From: Apis mellifera
Taxonomy: Eukaryota; Arthropoda; Insecta; Hymenoptera; Apidae
Length of the DNA stretch: 64,000 bases
Reading direction: 5' to 3'
Assembly: GCF_003254395.2 (NCBI RefSeq)
Contig: NC_037639.1
Span: forward strand, 14,497,037-14,561,036
In this document: piece after piece, positions 1 to 13,690 of the stretch
Layout of the letters: each line of letters starts with the position of its first letter
How positions within the stretch are numbered: the stretch's first letter is position 1
The notes under the pieces: model-generated
What the model was told of the DNA's origin: nothing
The model's database searches: none
The model's input: only the letters and a program-made list of their open reading frames with translations
Translations under genes and position numbers: made by a program

Positions 1-1019
1 CTTTAAGAGGAACAAACAAAGTATAGTCGAGTATTTTTCCCCTCTCCCTACCTGGCCGCGATAATAACTCGAGATGAACCGAATAAATCAATAGAGAGCG
101 CGGCGAGAGTGGGTCCTGCGGCTTAAGCCGGGCCGGGCAAACCTTTGGGTAAAACTGTTACCCCGAGCAAACAAGTGGGCGCGGCCTGTGCTCGCAGCCG
201 GTGCTCCTCGCCCAGCCAAGGGAATCACTCCCACGTCCCTGTCACCTCGTGTGCGCATCTCTTACCTGCGCGCGCGTGTGGGTGACGATCGTGTCCCTGC
301 ATAATTCGTGGCTGTCGCCTACCGAAAACGCGCCGATCCCTTCTCCTCACCGACCGAAACTAAACTCCTTCATTTCGAATTATCGACTCTTCTATTCTCC
401 AGATCGCAACACCTTCGAAATAACGTTCAATATTTTTCTCCTCGAGAAAGGAAGAAAATATGTTAAAAAAGAATGTATGTGTATGAATAGATTGGAGAAG
501 AACGTTGGAAAGAGACGATTAATTCGACGATTACGGGGTCTCTCGGCACGATTTTTAGGGAAAAGAAGACGGCGCGTTTGTTGAACAGCTCGCGACGCGG
601 CAACAAAGTTCTCGACTCTCGCGGCTTCATGAAGACGTTTTAACGAGATTTAATATATCCTAGCCACGACAATAGCTAAATTTACCGGAGGCCAGGCAGC
701 GACGCGTTATCCCTTACGAGCCACGGCAGATAACCGAGTCCGCGCCGTGATTTATCGCCGCGCCGCCGTTCCCTCTCCACGATTGTTTTATTGTTTATAC
801 CTTACAGTTTGCACGCTTCGCGGGTGTACCAGCGCGTCGTCCCGTGGTAACAAAGGACGCGCTCATGCGCGCGCATGGACACACGCGTAACCCACTCATC
901 CTTGCCCGTAAATCATCGCCTAAACGAGCCGCTTCTCTCCGATATTCTAATTATCGTCCCCACCCCCTTCTCGATCGAGATACCTTCGAAAAATTCCATT
1001 CCTTTCGTCCATAATTTCG
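1..1019. other. Non-coding GC/CpG-rich flank
   Basis: No exon with both coding bias and splice signals is visible here. The sequence is CpG-rich and mixed. A perfect 14-base palindrome, CATGCGCGCGCATG, lies at 864-877; it resembles an NRF-1-type GCGCATGCGC site but has no clear promoter around it. Open frames in this part have no recognisable protein content. Confidence 0.6.
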
Positions 1020-1622
1020 ATCAAATCGTGAATATTCCATTTCTTTCGTTAACTTCTCCATTCGATGTGTCCACTTTTGATGGAGGATAATTTTGCGACG
1101 CGAAGAAAAGGAAATCGTGAATACGTCGATTTTCCATTTCTTCTCTTTCGTTAACTTCTTCGAAGAAGAAGTATTCGAATTCGATGTGTCCATTTTTGAT
1201 GGAGGAAAATTTTGCAACGTGAAGAAAAGAACATTTATCGATGAAATCGTGAATACGTCAATTTTCCTCTCTTTCGTTAACTTCTTCGAAGAAGAAGTAT
1301 TTGAATTCGATGTGTCCATTTTTGATGGAGGAAAATTTTGCAACGCGAAGAAAAGGACATTTATCGATAACGTTGATGAAATCGTGAATACGTCGATTTT
1401 CCATTTCCTCTCTTTCGTTAACTTCTTTGAAAAAGAAGTTTATTCGAATTCGATGTGTCCATTTTTGATGGAGGAAAATTTTGCAACGCGAAGAAAAAAT
1501 CGTGAATACGTCAATTTTCCTCTCTTTCGTTAACTTCTTCGAAGAAGAAGTATTCGAATTCGATGTGTCCATTTTTGATGGAGGAAAATTTTGCACCGCG
1601 AAGAAAAGGACGTTTATCGATC
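1020..1622. repeat. Minisatellite-like tandem array, about five copies of a 110-143 bp unit
   Basis: The unit carries the anchor GATGTGTCCATTTTTGATGG, which recurs at 1064 (diverged), 1183, 1309, 1452 and 1562, giving spacings of 119, 126, 143 and 110 bases. Each copy also holds a CTTTCGTTAACTTCTTCGAA segment, a GAATTCGATGTG segment and a GAGGAAAATTTTGCAACG segment followed by GCGAAGAAAA. Copies differ by small deletions, by loss of a TTTATCGAT segment and by point changes. The array happens to be open in frames on both strands, which creates repetitive pseudo-proteins; I regard these as artefacts because no start context, splice site or family supports them. Confidence 0.9.
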
Positions 1623-2263
1623 GAACGTTTTTAATCGAGAGATCGTAAAATCGTCGGCTAAGCTTTTCCTCATCTCCCCGCGATAATTCAATTCCCGTGG
1701 ATCCAATGTAATCAGTTTCGCAAGATGGCGGAAAATGGAACGCGAAGAAAAATGGAATTCTTTATAGTCGAGAACTATCGATTCCTTTCCCCTCGTTAAC
1801 CACTCGATCGATAAAATATCAAAGATCCGATTCCCGATAATTCTCAATACTCGAGTCCAACGCAATCGGTTTTGATTTCGAAAGAAATTTTTTCTCTCCA
1901 CGAAATTTCTATCTCACGAATCGTATTTTCGAATCGATCGGAAAGAATTATCGTCGGAGGAAGGTAAAAAAGATCGAAAGAGAAAATTCCTCCTGCTTCG
2001 TTTTCGCTCGTAGCAAAGCTGGCGTGGCGTAGGCTACCGGAGACGAAAAACGAAGAAATAATATTCCAGGCATATTATACGGACGATTAATTCGAGGTTA
2101 GGCCGCGCGCGAGCCGAGATACATCGGCCGCCACGCTCGATTCGTCGATCATTCAAAAGAACCGCCAGCTCGCCGCGATTTCGGTAACACGTCGTAAAAC
2201 GGCCATACGTTTGTTTCCTCCGAGTAACACTCTGTTGCATCGATTAAGCACGTTTCCCCCCTT

Positions 2264-2295
<32 letters not shown>

Positions 2296-2411
2296 CTCCT
2301 TCAAACCGTACCGTCTGTAAATCGTGGGTATATACGGGTATATTCGGTTTTTACGACTTTGGAAATTGCGCTCAACTCGTCCAAGGCCTGCCTGTATCTC
2401 AACGTTGCTAA

Positions 2412-2453
<42 letters not shown>

Positions 2454-4369
2454 TATATATATATATATATAGAGCGGAAGGAAATAACGTGGAAACGAGA
2501 GATTTGATAAAATAAATAACCCGTTATCGGGCCGCGGATAGGTGGCGCTAATTGGAAACGGTGTAATCACCACGAAATTGCCTCGAGTTTCCTAGGGAAC
2601 GAAATCTTTATTACCGCGGGAAACAAGAAACGGGAAACGGCGTTTTCGTTCGCAAATTGAAACGCAAATTAAAGAATCCGAGGGGGGAAGGAAGGGACAG
2701 GTGGAGAACGGGCACACGAAACGGGATTATCGCGGTTCAACGTTATCGAACTAATTTCCTAACCGGGAAATCGTCTTCTTCGAACAATACGATATATATA
2801 TATAATCGCTAGGATAGAAGAAAGAGAGCGGAAATTAAATATCTCGCGCAAAGTATAAATGCATAGACAACCTTGACTCATCTCGATCGTCATAGTATTT
2901 ATATCGTTTCACGAATAAAGCGCGTAGAAGTAAGAAGAGGAAAAAAGAAACGAAAAAGGTGGCGATCGACGGTCCAAGGCAAGTTGGACGGATTCGATCC
3001 TGTCGAGTGGTTTTACGCAAAGCGTTTATTCGCGCGTCACACACACTCTCTCTGTCTCTCTCCCTCCCTCCGTGGACGGTGCAACGATCCAACCGAGTGA
3101 CCCGGCGCGTTCATCGCGAGGCGCAATAAAAACGAAAGTCTTTAAAGCGTTCTATACACGGAGTTCCGTTCGGGCCCCCTGCGGTGCTCCCACGTAGAGA
3201 TCACGGCTTCATCACCGGAGATCTCTCTCTCCACTCCTCGGTTCTTGTACGCGATACGGTTGGGGCGAACTCGGGGAAATAAATTCATAAGGCGGCACCG
3301 AATGATAAACAGCACCGAATCGTGGCTCCGTTTTGGCAGATCGATCGATTAAGATTGAGAGATTACCCCCGCCGGTCACCGTCACCGTGTCGCGGCGGCG
3401 GCGGGGTGCAAGGGAGGGAGCTGATTTATCGGCCGAGGCAAGCCTTTTGTCAGGTATATAAATTCATTGACCATCGGAATCGTCATCGCTGTAATCGCCT
3501 TTATTTATCAATATCGCCGGGAAGGCGCATCGATCAAACCTGTCTATTTAACCTTACGCTTCCTTGAAGGGACGTATCTCTCTCTCTCTCTCTTTCTCGC
3601 GTCCTTGAAGAGGACTCTGTATACCTTTTTTCGGTAATTCGAGCGCAATTCAACGATCGCCGCTTCCTCCTCTCTCTCTCTGCTAGCTATGTAACTAGAA
3701 TCGATCGTAAATCCGAGCGAGTATGCGGCCTTCCACGAGCGTCTCTCTCTCCACGTGTTTGCCAGATTCGAGATCCCGAACCCTCGAAACCTAGGCAGCC
3801 CAGGAAGGAATTATTTTTATCGATCCGAGCTTATGCAACATCGCCTAACCCTTGGCAGGGGGTGCTGCTCCTCCGAGACGACGACGACAGTGCTCGATTC
3901 GGAGGAAATTTCGGGAGGAGGTGGAAGAAAAGAGGGACGCAGGTATTGCGCGACGCGAGGAAAGCTCGTGCGGTCCCCTCGTGGAGGACGGGGGAGACGG
4001 GGCGAGGGGAGAGGCACGGCGGCACCGAGGGCGGTCCGCAAGATCAAGTTCGGGGAAAAGGGTCCCCATCGCGAGTGCCATATATTTATAACCGTGGCGC
4101 ATTTCGTGTAAAGTGAATCGGAGACGCGGCGGAAAGACGGACGGGCGATGGCTGCTCCGCCAGATTTAATTAATGACCCGCCGAGTTTGATCTGCCGCTA
4201 CAAAGACCGAAGTCTCAAGACCCGATCTCTTTTTCCCTTCCCTCCCCCTCCTCGCTCTTCTCCCTCGCCGCGCCGCGGCCACCAAGGAGAGAGAGATCGA
4301 GAGCAAACGTTTATTTCGGTCTTGGAGCGAGCAAACGCGAGAAAGGGCGGCCTCCGACCCCCTCTCCCC

Positions 4370-4371
<2 letters not shown>
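1623..4371. other. Non-coding flank with microsatellites
   Basis: No gene is seen. Contents include a (CT)n tract at 2271-2294, an (AT)n tract at 2411-2471, a CTCF-like AGGTGGCGCT at about 2535-2545 and several short CT runs. A TATATAAA at 3455-3462 could be a TATA box, but TA-rich microsatellites are so common in this window that I do not call a promoter from it alone. Confidence 0.5.
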
Positions 4372-4421
<50 letters not shown>

Positions 4422-4824
4422 TCTTTCTTTCCGTTGTTGTTCGTCAAAGCGCCACGACCTGTGCTCTCTCTTCTGTCGTGGTAGTCCCCGCCGTTGTTTC
4501 TCGACCCTTTTCGCCGTTTTATTACACCCGCGTGGAGAACCGCCATTCGACAAATTGTGCGCCAAAACTCTTGTGAAACTCGATCCCTCCAACCCTTTAC
4601 AATCCATCCATCGTCCCACAATGTTTTTAAGTACGCACGAGTACGCGCCTTTCGTTTTATCGAGAATTTTTGAAGAAATTACGATTCTGGAAAGAAAGAG
4701 GAGCAAGGGAGGAAGGAAGATTAGCGCGAAAGATCGGCGGTACTCGGTAAGAGAGTAAACACGAAAACGAACGAAGACGGAGGCGCGCGCGCGCGCGCGA
4801 AGAGAGAGAGAGAGAGAGAGAGAC
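4372..4824. repeat. (CT)n tract and compound (CG)n(GA)n tract
   Basis: A perfect CT dinucleotide run of about 48 bases occupies 4372-4419. A compound run of alternating CG followed by alternating GA lies at 4783-4824. The alternating CG part could adopt Z-DNA and the GA part is a homopurine tract. The sequence between them is ordinary CpG-rich DNA with no supported exon. Confidence 0.9.
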
Positions 4825-7059
4825 TCGGTGCGGTACCGTATAGTTATTTCGAACTTGACCCACATCCCCGGCTTCCGGCGAACTGCGCTTTGACGAATAG
4901 CGGAGTCGCGGCCGCCTCGGCGAACTTTCGTACTCTTTTTATCCTCCTCTTATTTTCTTCCTCCTCTTTTTTCCCTCTCTCTCCTCCTCCTTTCTCTCTT
5001 TTCTTCTTTTCTCGGAGGTGGCGAAAGAAGCAGATTGATCGATCAGGGGGTCGTCGAACGAGACGCGTTCCTCTTCTTCTTCTTCTTCTTCTTCGTTCTG
5101 AATTTCTCCATCGGACGATACACAGCGTAAGATTTATTTTCGTATCACGGCCATAAGTATATATATATATATAAACGCACGGAAATGATTTAGAGAGGAG
5201 ACGGTTTAAATTGATCAAATATGCTATTAAATCGTAACACCTCCAATTTATTGTTATTGCAAATTAACAATAACAATGATAATAATAATCTCGGAGAGGA
5301 AAAGGGAGGGAAGGGAGCGATAATTGTCATCGAGAGGCAGACGGAGAATGCGAATTCCGAGGAGGAATAGGGGCGGGTGCGCGCGTTGGCCGAGCGAGAG
5401 GGAGGCGTATAGAGCAATATTAATAGCGTGGGTGGTGGCGGCGGAGCGTCGTGGAAGATATTGTTAGAACTCGGGGGGGGGGAGGGAGGGAGGAACGTGC
5501 GTTACGTGGTCCACGGGGGGAGCCTCTCGCTAATGGGGTTTTAATGACGGCCAGCTGTCTGTCCGTCACACACTTTTAGACAACTATTCGGTATTTCTGT
5601 ATCGCCATCTCTCGATTCGACCAGACAACTTTGGGAAGGGAGGGGGAGAGGAGAGAGATCGGAGGACCTCCTCCTCCCACGCGTCGTCGATCCTGTCTCT
5701 CCCTCTCCCTCTCTCTGTCTCGAGCCTCGAAATCGAAATATCGGGCTGTGGATACTAGGGATATTTAGCATCGTTCCGCGTCAAGCGTGTTTTTCGTCTC
5801 GACAATGACGAATTCGAATTTCCGATTAATTTACAACGATCGGTCGATGTCTCCGGGCGAGCACCGGCAGAGGCCGGTTTATTTATAAACGAAGTCCGGC
5901 GGAGGTTCAAATCTTCTGCAAATTGTCATCGATCGGGAGGATTCGTGAAAGAGTGGCGGCGAGCCGGCTGCCAAGGGACAGAACAGAAGCGGCGGATTTT
6001 ACACGGCCCGTTAACTCGTCCAACGGGGCAGGGAGACGAAACAGTTTGAGCAACAGTTTTCGATTTTTCGATAAAGAAATTTGAACGGGAGGTATTTTCT
6101 TCTTGGAATGTCTTAAATTCGTTGGATTAAAGGAAGAGTGGTCCATTAACGCGTATAAATTAGTTTATTGGACGAATAGCCAAAAAAAAAAAACTCGTAG
6201 GCGCCAGTATTTCGTTCGCAGTCCGATTCGACGAGACACCAGGTTTTGCTCCGCAGACCTTGAAATTTTTCGAGAATCTTCCAGACCCTTGGCCTTAGCT
6301 ACCTGAACGACTAATTGCACTCAGGCCAACGGTTCGAAATATCCCTGAACGATGACTCAAAACCGATTGACTCTCTCTCTCTCTCTCTCCCTCTATCTTC
6401 GTTCCTACAACACCGATGTTTCCTTTCGATATCCAATCTTCAGATTATGAAGAAATCGCGGAGATCGTTCTGTTTGCCTTACCGATCAACCGTCTTTCCC
6501 GTCCCGGGATAAGCTGGAAATAAGTGGAAAATATTACGGATAGATTTGGAGGCAGAAGCGCGCACGGAATGTCCATTAGAAACGAAACACGTTGGCTGCT
6601 TTTCCCTGCCTCTGCCCTTGTCTTATCTCGCCCCGAACTCGTTCGCATATATCAACGGAATCGCCGATATTTCCGTTCTCGACGAGGCGGAGAAATTCTC
6701 TCTTCGCTCTTCTTCACGATATCGAGGAAGCGGAAACGGATTTATAAAAACGCCACGGGAGAGGGGAAAGAGAAAGGAAAAGGGAGACAAGATTCGGATA
6801 ATTCCCGGAGACGGGGGTCGATAATTAAGAAGGATCCGTCCGAAGGTTGGTAAGGAGCCGCAGGGAACTCTGTCCTTCGGCTCGAATAAACGGGAAATCC
6901 CGAAAAATCTATTGTCAACGAACCGGGAGGCCACACCATCTGTCGGCCACATGATCGGCCCCTCTCGCTCATCGTCTCCTCCCTCCCTCCCCTCCTCCTC
7001 CGTCCTAATCCCCGATTTTCCTTCCGCGAAAGCGTCTGTCTTAGTTGGGACCATAACCT
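4825..7059. other. Non-coding flank with G-run
   Basis: No gene is seen. A (TTC)n run lies at about 5071-5095. A G-rich run at 5473-5492 (ten G, then GGG blocks separated by single A) fits a G-quadruplex pattern on the + strand. Purine- and pyrimidine-rich stretches inflate open frames on both strands here, but none has consistent coding character. Confidence 0.5.
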
Positions 7060-7230
7060 AGAATAACCGAGATGCTTGTGGGACTCTCCTCGGCCGCCGC
7101 CTATAAGAATAGAACAAATTTATGGTAAAACTATTTTCGAGGAACTTAACGAGCTTACTAACACCGCCTAGAGCGTGTTGAATTTGACCATTGTTTTGCC
7201 CTGCCCCTTCGTTGCCGAATCCGTGCGCGC
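7060..7230. promoter_or_regulatory. Possible enhancer-like block
   Basis: This block has little simple repeat and contains a TTTATGGT site (7119-7126, a posterior-Hox/Caudal-type core), a CATTGTTTT Sox-like site near 7190 and other AT-rich cores in a GC-rich setting. It lacks an open frame. Just downstream at 7256-7265 is CCTAACCTAA, two units of the arthropod telomeric repeat. Regulatory function is inference from composition only. Confidence 0.2.
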
Positions 7231-10200
7231 ACCGATTCGATTCTCACCCACGCGACCTAACCTAAAACCTTTCTCTCCCTCTCTCTCCCTCTCTCTCTCG
7301 ACAAATATTTAATATCGGCTACGTAGTATCGGATCGGTTTTACAACGCTCGTTCCTAGTCGAAAAACAGCGTGTAAATACGCGTGTAATATCATGGACGG
7401 GTAACAACTGTGTATAGCGGGATAATAAGAAGAGAAATAAAACGAGAGGCCGGAGAGCTTATTTAACGGTGATACCTCGCATCGCGTGGCCGCGAGGGGC
7501 GAGGTTGTAATCTCGCCGCGTTTATCATCTCGCCACGAAAATAAAACAAAGGGAAAAAGAGAGAGGAGGGGGGGAGAAATGCTGTCGAGCGAAAAGTAAG
7601 ATCGATCGCTGTGGCGACCCCCAAAGCCGACCAAAGACGACCGAGCGTTCCGAAATAATGCCAACGACATCGGATATCGGAGGAATTTTTAACGGACACC
7701 CACGAGGCCTGGACCGAGCACGCTTCGACCAACGTCCCGTTCGACGAGCTTTCAGAGGATCGTTGAAAAAACGTTGCTCTCCCCGAACAGAGAAAAATCC
7801 TCCTCTTTCGATCCAATCTTTCTTCAATAATCCAGACGGGGGATCTCTTTCGATTTCACTTTCGAACAAGTAAAAAATCGAAAGTCGACGATTGGTGTAA
7901 ACGAAGAGAGGGAGATGTGTGTATATATATATATATATACACATACGTAAGACCGGCTGTCCGGGTCCTTAAGTGTTCCCTTGACTGTAATTTTTCCCGT
8001 TTTATCTGAGACACATTCTCCAGATAAGGAGAACATCGTCGACAAGCAACATTTTCCACTCCGCTCACCGGAAAACATTTCGGAGGCGGTCGGAAAGAGA
8101 GATTACCTACCCCTGCGTTTAACCAAATTTTCGATCCTACCACTATACCAAGTGCAAACGATTCGATTTAAAATTTATTCCAACCTGGAAGCTTGTATTA
8201 TTCCTTTTCTTCCTTCTTCTTCTTCTCTCGATCTCGAACAGTTCAGACCCAGTTATCTTCGTCTCGAGACGCAGCCGTTCGTCCGAGAGTTTTTCGAGGA
8301 GCGAGAGAGAGATGGAGAGATCATACCAGATGCCGTTGGGAGGAAACAGCCTTGACCTTGGAACGTGGCAGCGTTAGAACAGAAGCGCGTGCCCGCTCAT
8401 TTGCTTATCTACTACCAACGGCTCCCCGAATCCCGTTCGACCTTCCCTCTTCCCTTTCAACCTTCCCGCGGATCGTCCCACGATCCAAGCCTCCTCGGCG
8501 AGGAGGAAGCGTTTCCAAGCCTCTCCCAAAGAAAGAAGAAAGGAAGAGGAGAGGAATCGATGCGCGGTTTCGATATATAGGGCACAATATAGAGGAAAGG
8601 GGCGGTCCTCGCGGTTCTCCGTTTGTTATTTTTCCACGGATCGGATGGACGGGCAGCCACCGTCTTCTTCCATCCCACGAAAAAAAAAGGAAAAGAGACG
8701 CTTTCAGAGAGAGTAATTTACGGCCGATGGAACGGCGTATCTCGTGCTCGATCACGGAAGAGGAGCTGCGTCGGCGATAAACGCGATTTAACGAGTGTTC
8801 CTGTACAAGGCAGGGGAGGAGGGGAGTCGACAATTCGACGATCCATCATCGGTCGATCATCGTGTTTACTCGCGGATGTCGCTCGCGCTTTTGGAAGAAA
8901 CGAAAAGAACGGCTGAATGAACTCGTTGGAGAAGAATCGTGGAGGAGAGAAGAAGAAGAGGGTAGGGGAGCGGTTGGCGTGATCCAAGGTCACGGGATAG
9001 AAGGAGGATGACGACGACGACGACGACCACGACGACGATGACGATACAGGATCGCGTGTCCGCTGGAGAAAGAACGGGAGCCGACAGTGGCTCTTTTGGC
9101 TCCTTGAATGAATAATCGGCCCCCTTTCGATACACACGGAGGGGCTCGGGAAGGGAGGGAAGGGAGTTATTCGAAATTACGCCTCCGCGTAACCGTTTAT
9201 TTAAAACGTTAATTTAATGATACACGACCCAACAAAACGATTATTTCGCACTGGCCCCCTCCCCCTCTCCTCTTTCGCGGAACACGGGCCACGATACCGA
9301 GGAATTTTTTACCAGAAACCGCCTCGAGTAGCTTTCTTTTTTCTTTTTTTCTCTCTCTAGGCCTACCTAGAGCTGCTTTCTCGTGATATCGAATTCGCGA
9401 GAGGAAAAAAGGAAAGGAAAGGAAAAGTGGAACGAGAAGTAGTCGGCGCCTCCTCGACGAAATGTTCGATAAAAGATACGAGAGTTTGGAAACAGAGAGA
9501 GAGGGAGAGGGAGAGAGGGACGGTGGTCGAAGAGGCGATCGCGGTTGTCGAGAGGGAACCGCGAACGGGGGAGGGGAGAAAGGGAGGAGAAAAAGAACGG
9601 GCGAGGGAGCCCCGTGTAAGCTGGATGGCAAACCTGGCCGTTCGAGGCTTTTCGACTAACGCAATAAAGGCGCGCGCGATAATATTGCGAATAATAAATA
9701 TCAGGATGTAAATCCGTTGGCAAAGGTAACGTCGGGCATAAATCAAGAATGGCGGAGCGGGAAGAGGGGCTGTTGGTCGCGAACCGTCCGTCCATCCGTT
9801 TTGTACCCTCGTAGAATCGCGTCGTAAACTCGTCAAACTCGCCTCGCGAAACAGCATTAACTACCGGGATAATACAATCGTCGCTCGCGTATATGGAATT
9901 GCGTACGAAGCTGGAAGAAGAAGAGGAGGAAGAGGAATAAGAATAAGAAGAGGGAGAAGAATAGGAGGAAAGGAGGAGGAGAAGATTGGCCACAAAATTC
10001 GAGCGCCATCACCTTGCGACGTCTCACTCTCCCTTTACGTAATACACATACATATATATATGTGTGTACGCTCGATCGAAAAGGAGAAGGAGGAAAATAA
10101 AATTGGGGCAAAAAGTGGTCGTTGCGCGAGCGTCGATTACCTAGAACGATCTTTCTCTGCACGGATCACGGGGATGGATGATCGGTTGTTGCGTTCAGGG

Positions 10201-10799
10201 AGAGGGGAAAGCGCTAATTAATCCAATTATCGGGGACGGTATAATCTAAACGGAAGATCAAGGATGACCCTCGACGTTACCCCGGTTATATATATATACA
10301 TATATATATTATACACTCTGCCTCTTACCTTTTCGAAAAATAATATCCGCAGTCACGCAATGTCCCGATCAAATTCGTGGAATAACTTTATATACGCTTG
10401 TATATACGCTCCTTAACCTTCCGCTTGTTCCCGTGAGAGCGGTTTCATCGCGGCATGTTTGAATATCAAACATGCCTTCGAGAAATGATTGGCATTTATT
10501 ATTGGCGCGCGGTAACATCGATTCGTTTCCTTTCCCTCCCTCCCCCCCTCCCCAACGATCACCATGCGATACGATATTCCCAGTATTTCCACAACGATAT
10601 TTCTCGATCGACCCTTTCGAGATCGATCGAATCGGATCTCGAGAGATGATCTCGAGACCGACTGAGAGATTCTATATACGCGAATATATACGTATGTATG
10701 TATACGCGGGACGATCTTAAAGAAGTTTAAAGAAGCGAAATGGATCGAATGAAACGCGAGACCGTGCACAAATCGGCAACGTAACGTTCCGTTGTATCG
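7231..10799. other. Non-coding flank rich in GA/CT low complexity
   Basis: No exon is supported. The segment holds TA dinucleotide tracts (7921-7940, 10288-10312), a GAC-rich tract near 9008-9045 and many GA/GGAA stretches. Long open frames on both strands across 8190-8830 and 9360-9990 are dominated by Ser/Leu/Phe or Arg/Glu runs that reflect these tracts. Confidence 0.5.
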
Positions 10800-11070
10800 G
10801 TGTTAACCGGGGCCCCCGCAACCGAGGTGGTCCTTCCACTCCTCTCCGGATGCTTAAAAGCCCCGGCCTCGAGATGTGTGGTGGCCGTGTAAAGGTGTGT
10901 TTATAATAAAGTGCGCGGTCGCCGCTTCGAGTCCGTAAACTCTGTTACGTTGAGCGGCGAGCGGCGGTACACGCGAGAAAGCGGGAGGGAGGGTGACATA
11001 TTGGTCTGTAAAAGCTTCCAGGGCGCTGTTGACGTTCCCATGTCAAACAGCGTACTCACATTTACGCGGA
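10800..11070. promoter_or_regulatory. Possible conserved-type non-coding block
   Basis: A stretch without simple repeats, containing a TTTATAATAAAG element (about 10900) and clustered GTGTGGTGG/GTGTAAAGGTGTG motifs. There is no supported open frame. It is listed because it differs from the repeat-dominated surroundings; function is unproven. Confidence 0.15.
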
Positions 11071-13129
11071 CAGATGCGCACCGTTTCTCGCTGTTCCTTC
11101 TTCGACGATCAAAGTATTATTATTTCGAGTGGCGCGATCGAGGGAGGATGATATCGAGGATTTAAATTCTGGAGGAGGCAAATTCCTGTACCGTTTCTTA
11201 AAAAAATATTCCTACAAACGAATTGTTCGTTCTTCTTGTACGAAACTCGCGGTTAGAAATGCGCCTCTCCTCGATCTCGATTTTTTTAACAACGTATAAT
11301 TTCCCTCGACAATTTCTTTCACGGGTTCATTATTCAGCCCGGTATATATATATATATTCTTTCTTTCTTGCCAAAGGTAAAACTAGGTTTTATATATATA
11401 TATTAAAAGGGTTGATTTCACCCTCCCTAATAAATTGCCCCACGTGTAATCCATTATACCGTGTACAACGTGTATAAAACGGAATTATCGTCAGTTATAA
11501 ATAGGTACCACTGCTTTACTAGTTCGAACGCGCTACTAGCGCAGCCACGAAAAAAGCGATTCGGATCGATGAATAATCGCGATACTTAACGTAATAATTT
11601 TCGCGTGTACTATTATTATTATTATTATTATTATTTTAATATATGATAAATGGAAAATTGCAAATTATATACTCGGCACAACAGTGTTTTATTTATTTAA
11701 ATCGAAGTTAATTTAAAGCGAAACCGCGTTCGCTCGATGACGTGGCGGCAGCGATCATCGGCGATCGTGTATTATTATTATTATCATTTCGAGAAAATTC
11801 TTTTTCCTCCTATCCCCCCCGAACAGCTCTACCTTATCCTCCGGATAATGGGATTCGGAGTGGAGATATAAAAAAAACGCTCGTTATTTTACGTGTCCGT
11901 GCTAATTGCGTATCGATGAGGTTGGCGAGAGGAAACCGAACGAAACCAGATAAATCCGCGGATTTATCGTCGGATTCGATAAGCCACGTGTCGTGTGTCG
12001 TCGAGGAGATCGGAAAGATTTCCGTTTCCTTCCTCCTTCTTCTTCTTCCTCTTCTCCCTTCTTTTTTCCTTTTTTCTTTCTCCTTTTCGATAAGAGAAAT
12101 CGCGAGGGAATTACGATCACGAGCCGTGTTATACTGGAAGAAATTTACGAAATGATTCGAGCCCATTCTCGGCCGACTCGTGCCAAGAGCGTGCACGCAG
12201 GTGCGTGCCTGCGACTACGCGGTTCTCTTTGAAAATTGGTCGTCGAGCCAGCGAGACAAATTTGTAGTTAAACAAGCTCGAACCTCAAGCGGACCGCTCA
12301 GTTTCCACGCTCTTTTCGATTGTGCGTCGCTCTGCCATAAAATCACGAGGTAGCGTAAAAGGAGCAATTAGCCATCGTTCGTAAACCCAACACCCTTTCC
12401 TCGAGCTTGATTCAACGCAAAGAAACCGATCCAACGGACAGAAACCTCGCGGCAACCTCGAGGCAGACGGCACACCGGATTAAACAGAAGAGAAATCGAT
12501 CTTTCCGATCGTCTTTTTCGATTCGGTTCAAACATTCGCGGGACAATGCTCGATTAGGAAGAAAGGGATCTCTTTTCTACTATTTTTTCGGATGACCAGG
12601 CGGCATATGTATTATCTGACGACGAATTGGCGCGACATATATATATATATAAATATATATACATATGGGGGGCGCGAGGACGGTAAACGAGAAAGAAAGG
12701 GGATACCGTAAACACGGGGCTTCTCGCCACAGACTTAAGGTCTGTAGAAGGAGGAGGAGGAGGAGGTTGTCGGTGTCAGCACGTGACCTCACGTACACGC
12801 ATCTCGCGCGAGGCCCTTTTCCCTCGGATGACAACACAGAGCTCTCATCTCCTTGCGTGGCAGCGCCAATTCGATCGAGAGCCACCCTTCAGGAATTTCC
12901 ATCCTGGAAAGAAGAAGTTTGAAGAAGAAGAAGAAGAAGCCTTCCGAGGTAGACGCCCCACACCCCTCTCCCCATACATCCGCCGGAAATAAACCATTTC
13001 GAAGTTGATCCTTGTCCCCGCCCCGCGCACGGGTGCAGCCGCACGTGGTGTTTCGTCTTGTTCGATGATCTCGAGGAAAGATTCTATTTTTAAAGGGGAA
13101 GAGTCGTCCCGGTTTCTCCTTCTGCCTCT
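11071..13129. other. Non-coding flank
   Basis: No gene is seen. A (TTA)n run lies at about 11611-11635, TA tracts at 11343-11358 and 12637-12663, and a CTT-rich pyrimidine tract at 12028-12088. A short GCGCTACTAGCGC inverted repeat is near 11529-11541. Confidence 0.5.
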
Positions 13130-13617
13130 CTCTTCGAAATCTGGATATCTGTCCAGAAATGTTTTTAATCCTCGAATATTTTCTCGAGGGAGAGGAGTAT
13201 TAAGCGAGAAAATCGCGGAGAGGAGGTTGAAAGGAGGCAGGAATAGGAGCATCGATGGAGTAGAAATTTGTCATCGAAAAGGAAGCAGTGGATAAAAGAT
13301 AATTTACGTTCAATAATACTCTTTCTCTTCGAAATCTGGATCCAGAAAAGTTTTTAATCCTCGAATATTTTCTCGAGGAAGGGGAGGGAATTAAGCGAGA
13401 AAATCGATGGAGTAGAAATTTATCAGACATCAAAAAGGAGACGAATAAAAGGTAATTTACGTTCGAAATGGATATCTGTCCAGAAAAGTTTTTAATCGAA
13501 AGGAATATTTTTTCGAGGAAGGGAAAAGAATTAAACGAGAAAATCGTGGAATAGGAGCGTTGATGGAGTAGAAATTTGTCAGGCATCGAAAAGGAGGATA
13601 AAAAGTAATTTACGTTC

Positions 13618-13690
<73 letters not shown>

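Noticed and set aside
1093..1533. Repetitive protein encoded by the first tandem array
   Set aside because: Open frames exist on both strands in different phases, which is what a stop-free minisatellite unit produces; there is no start, splice or family support.
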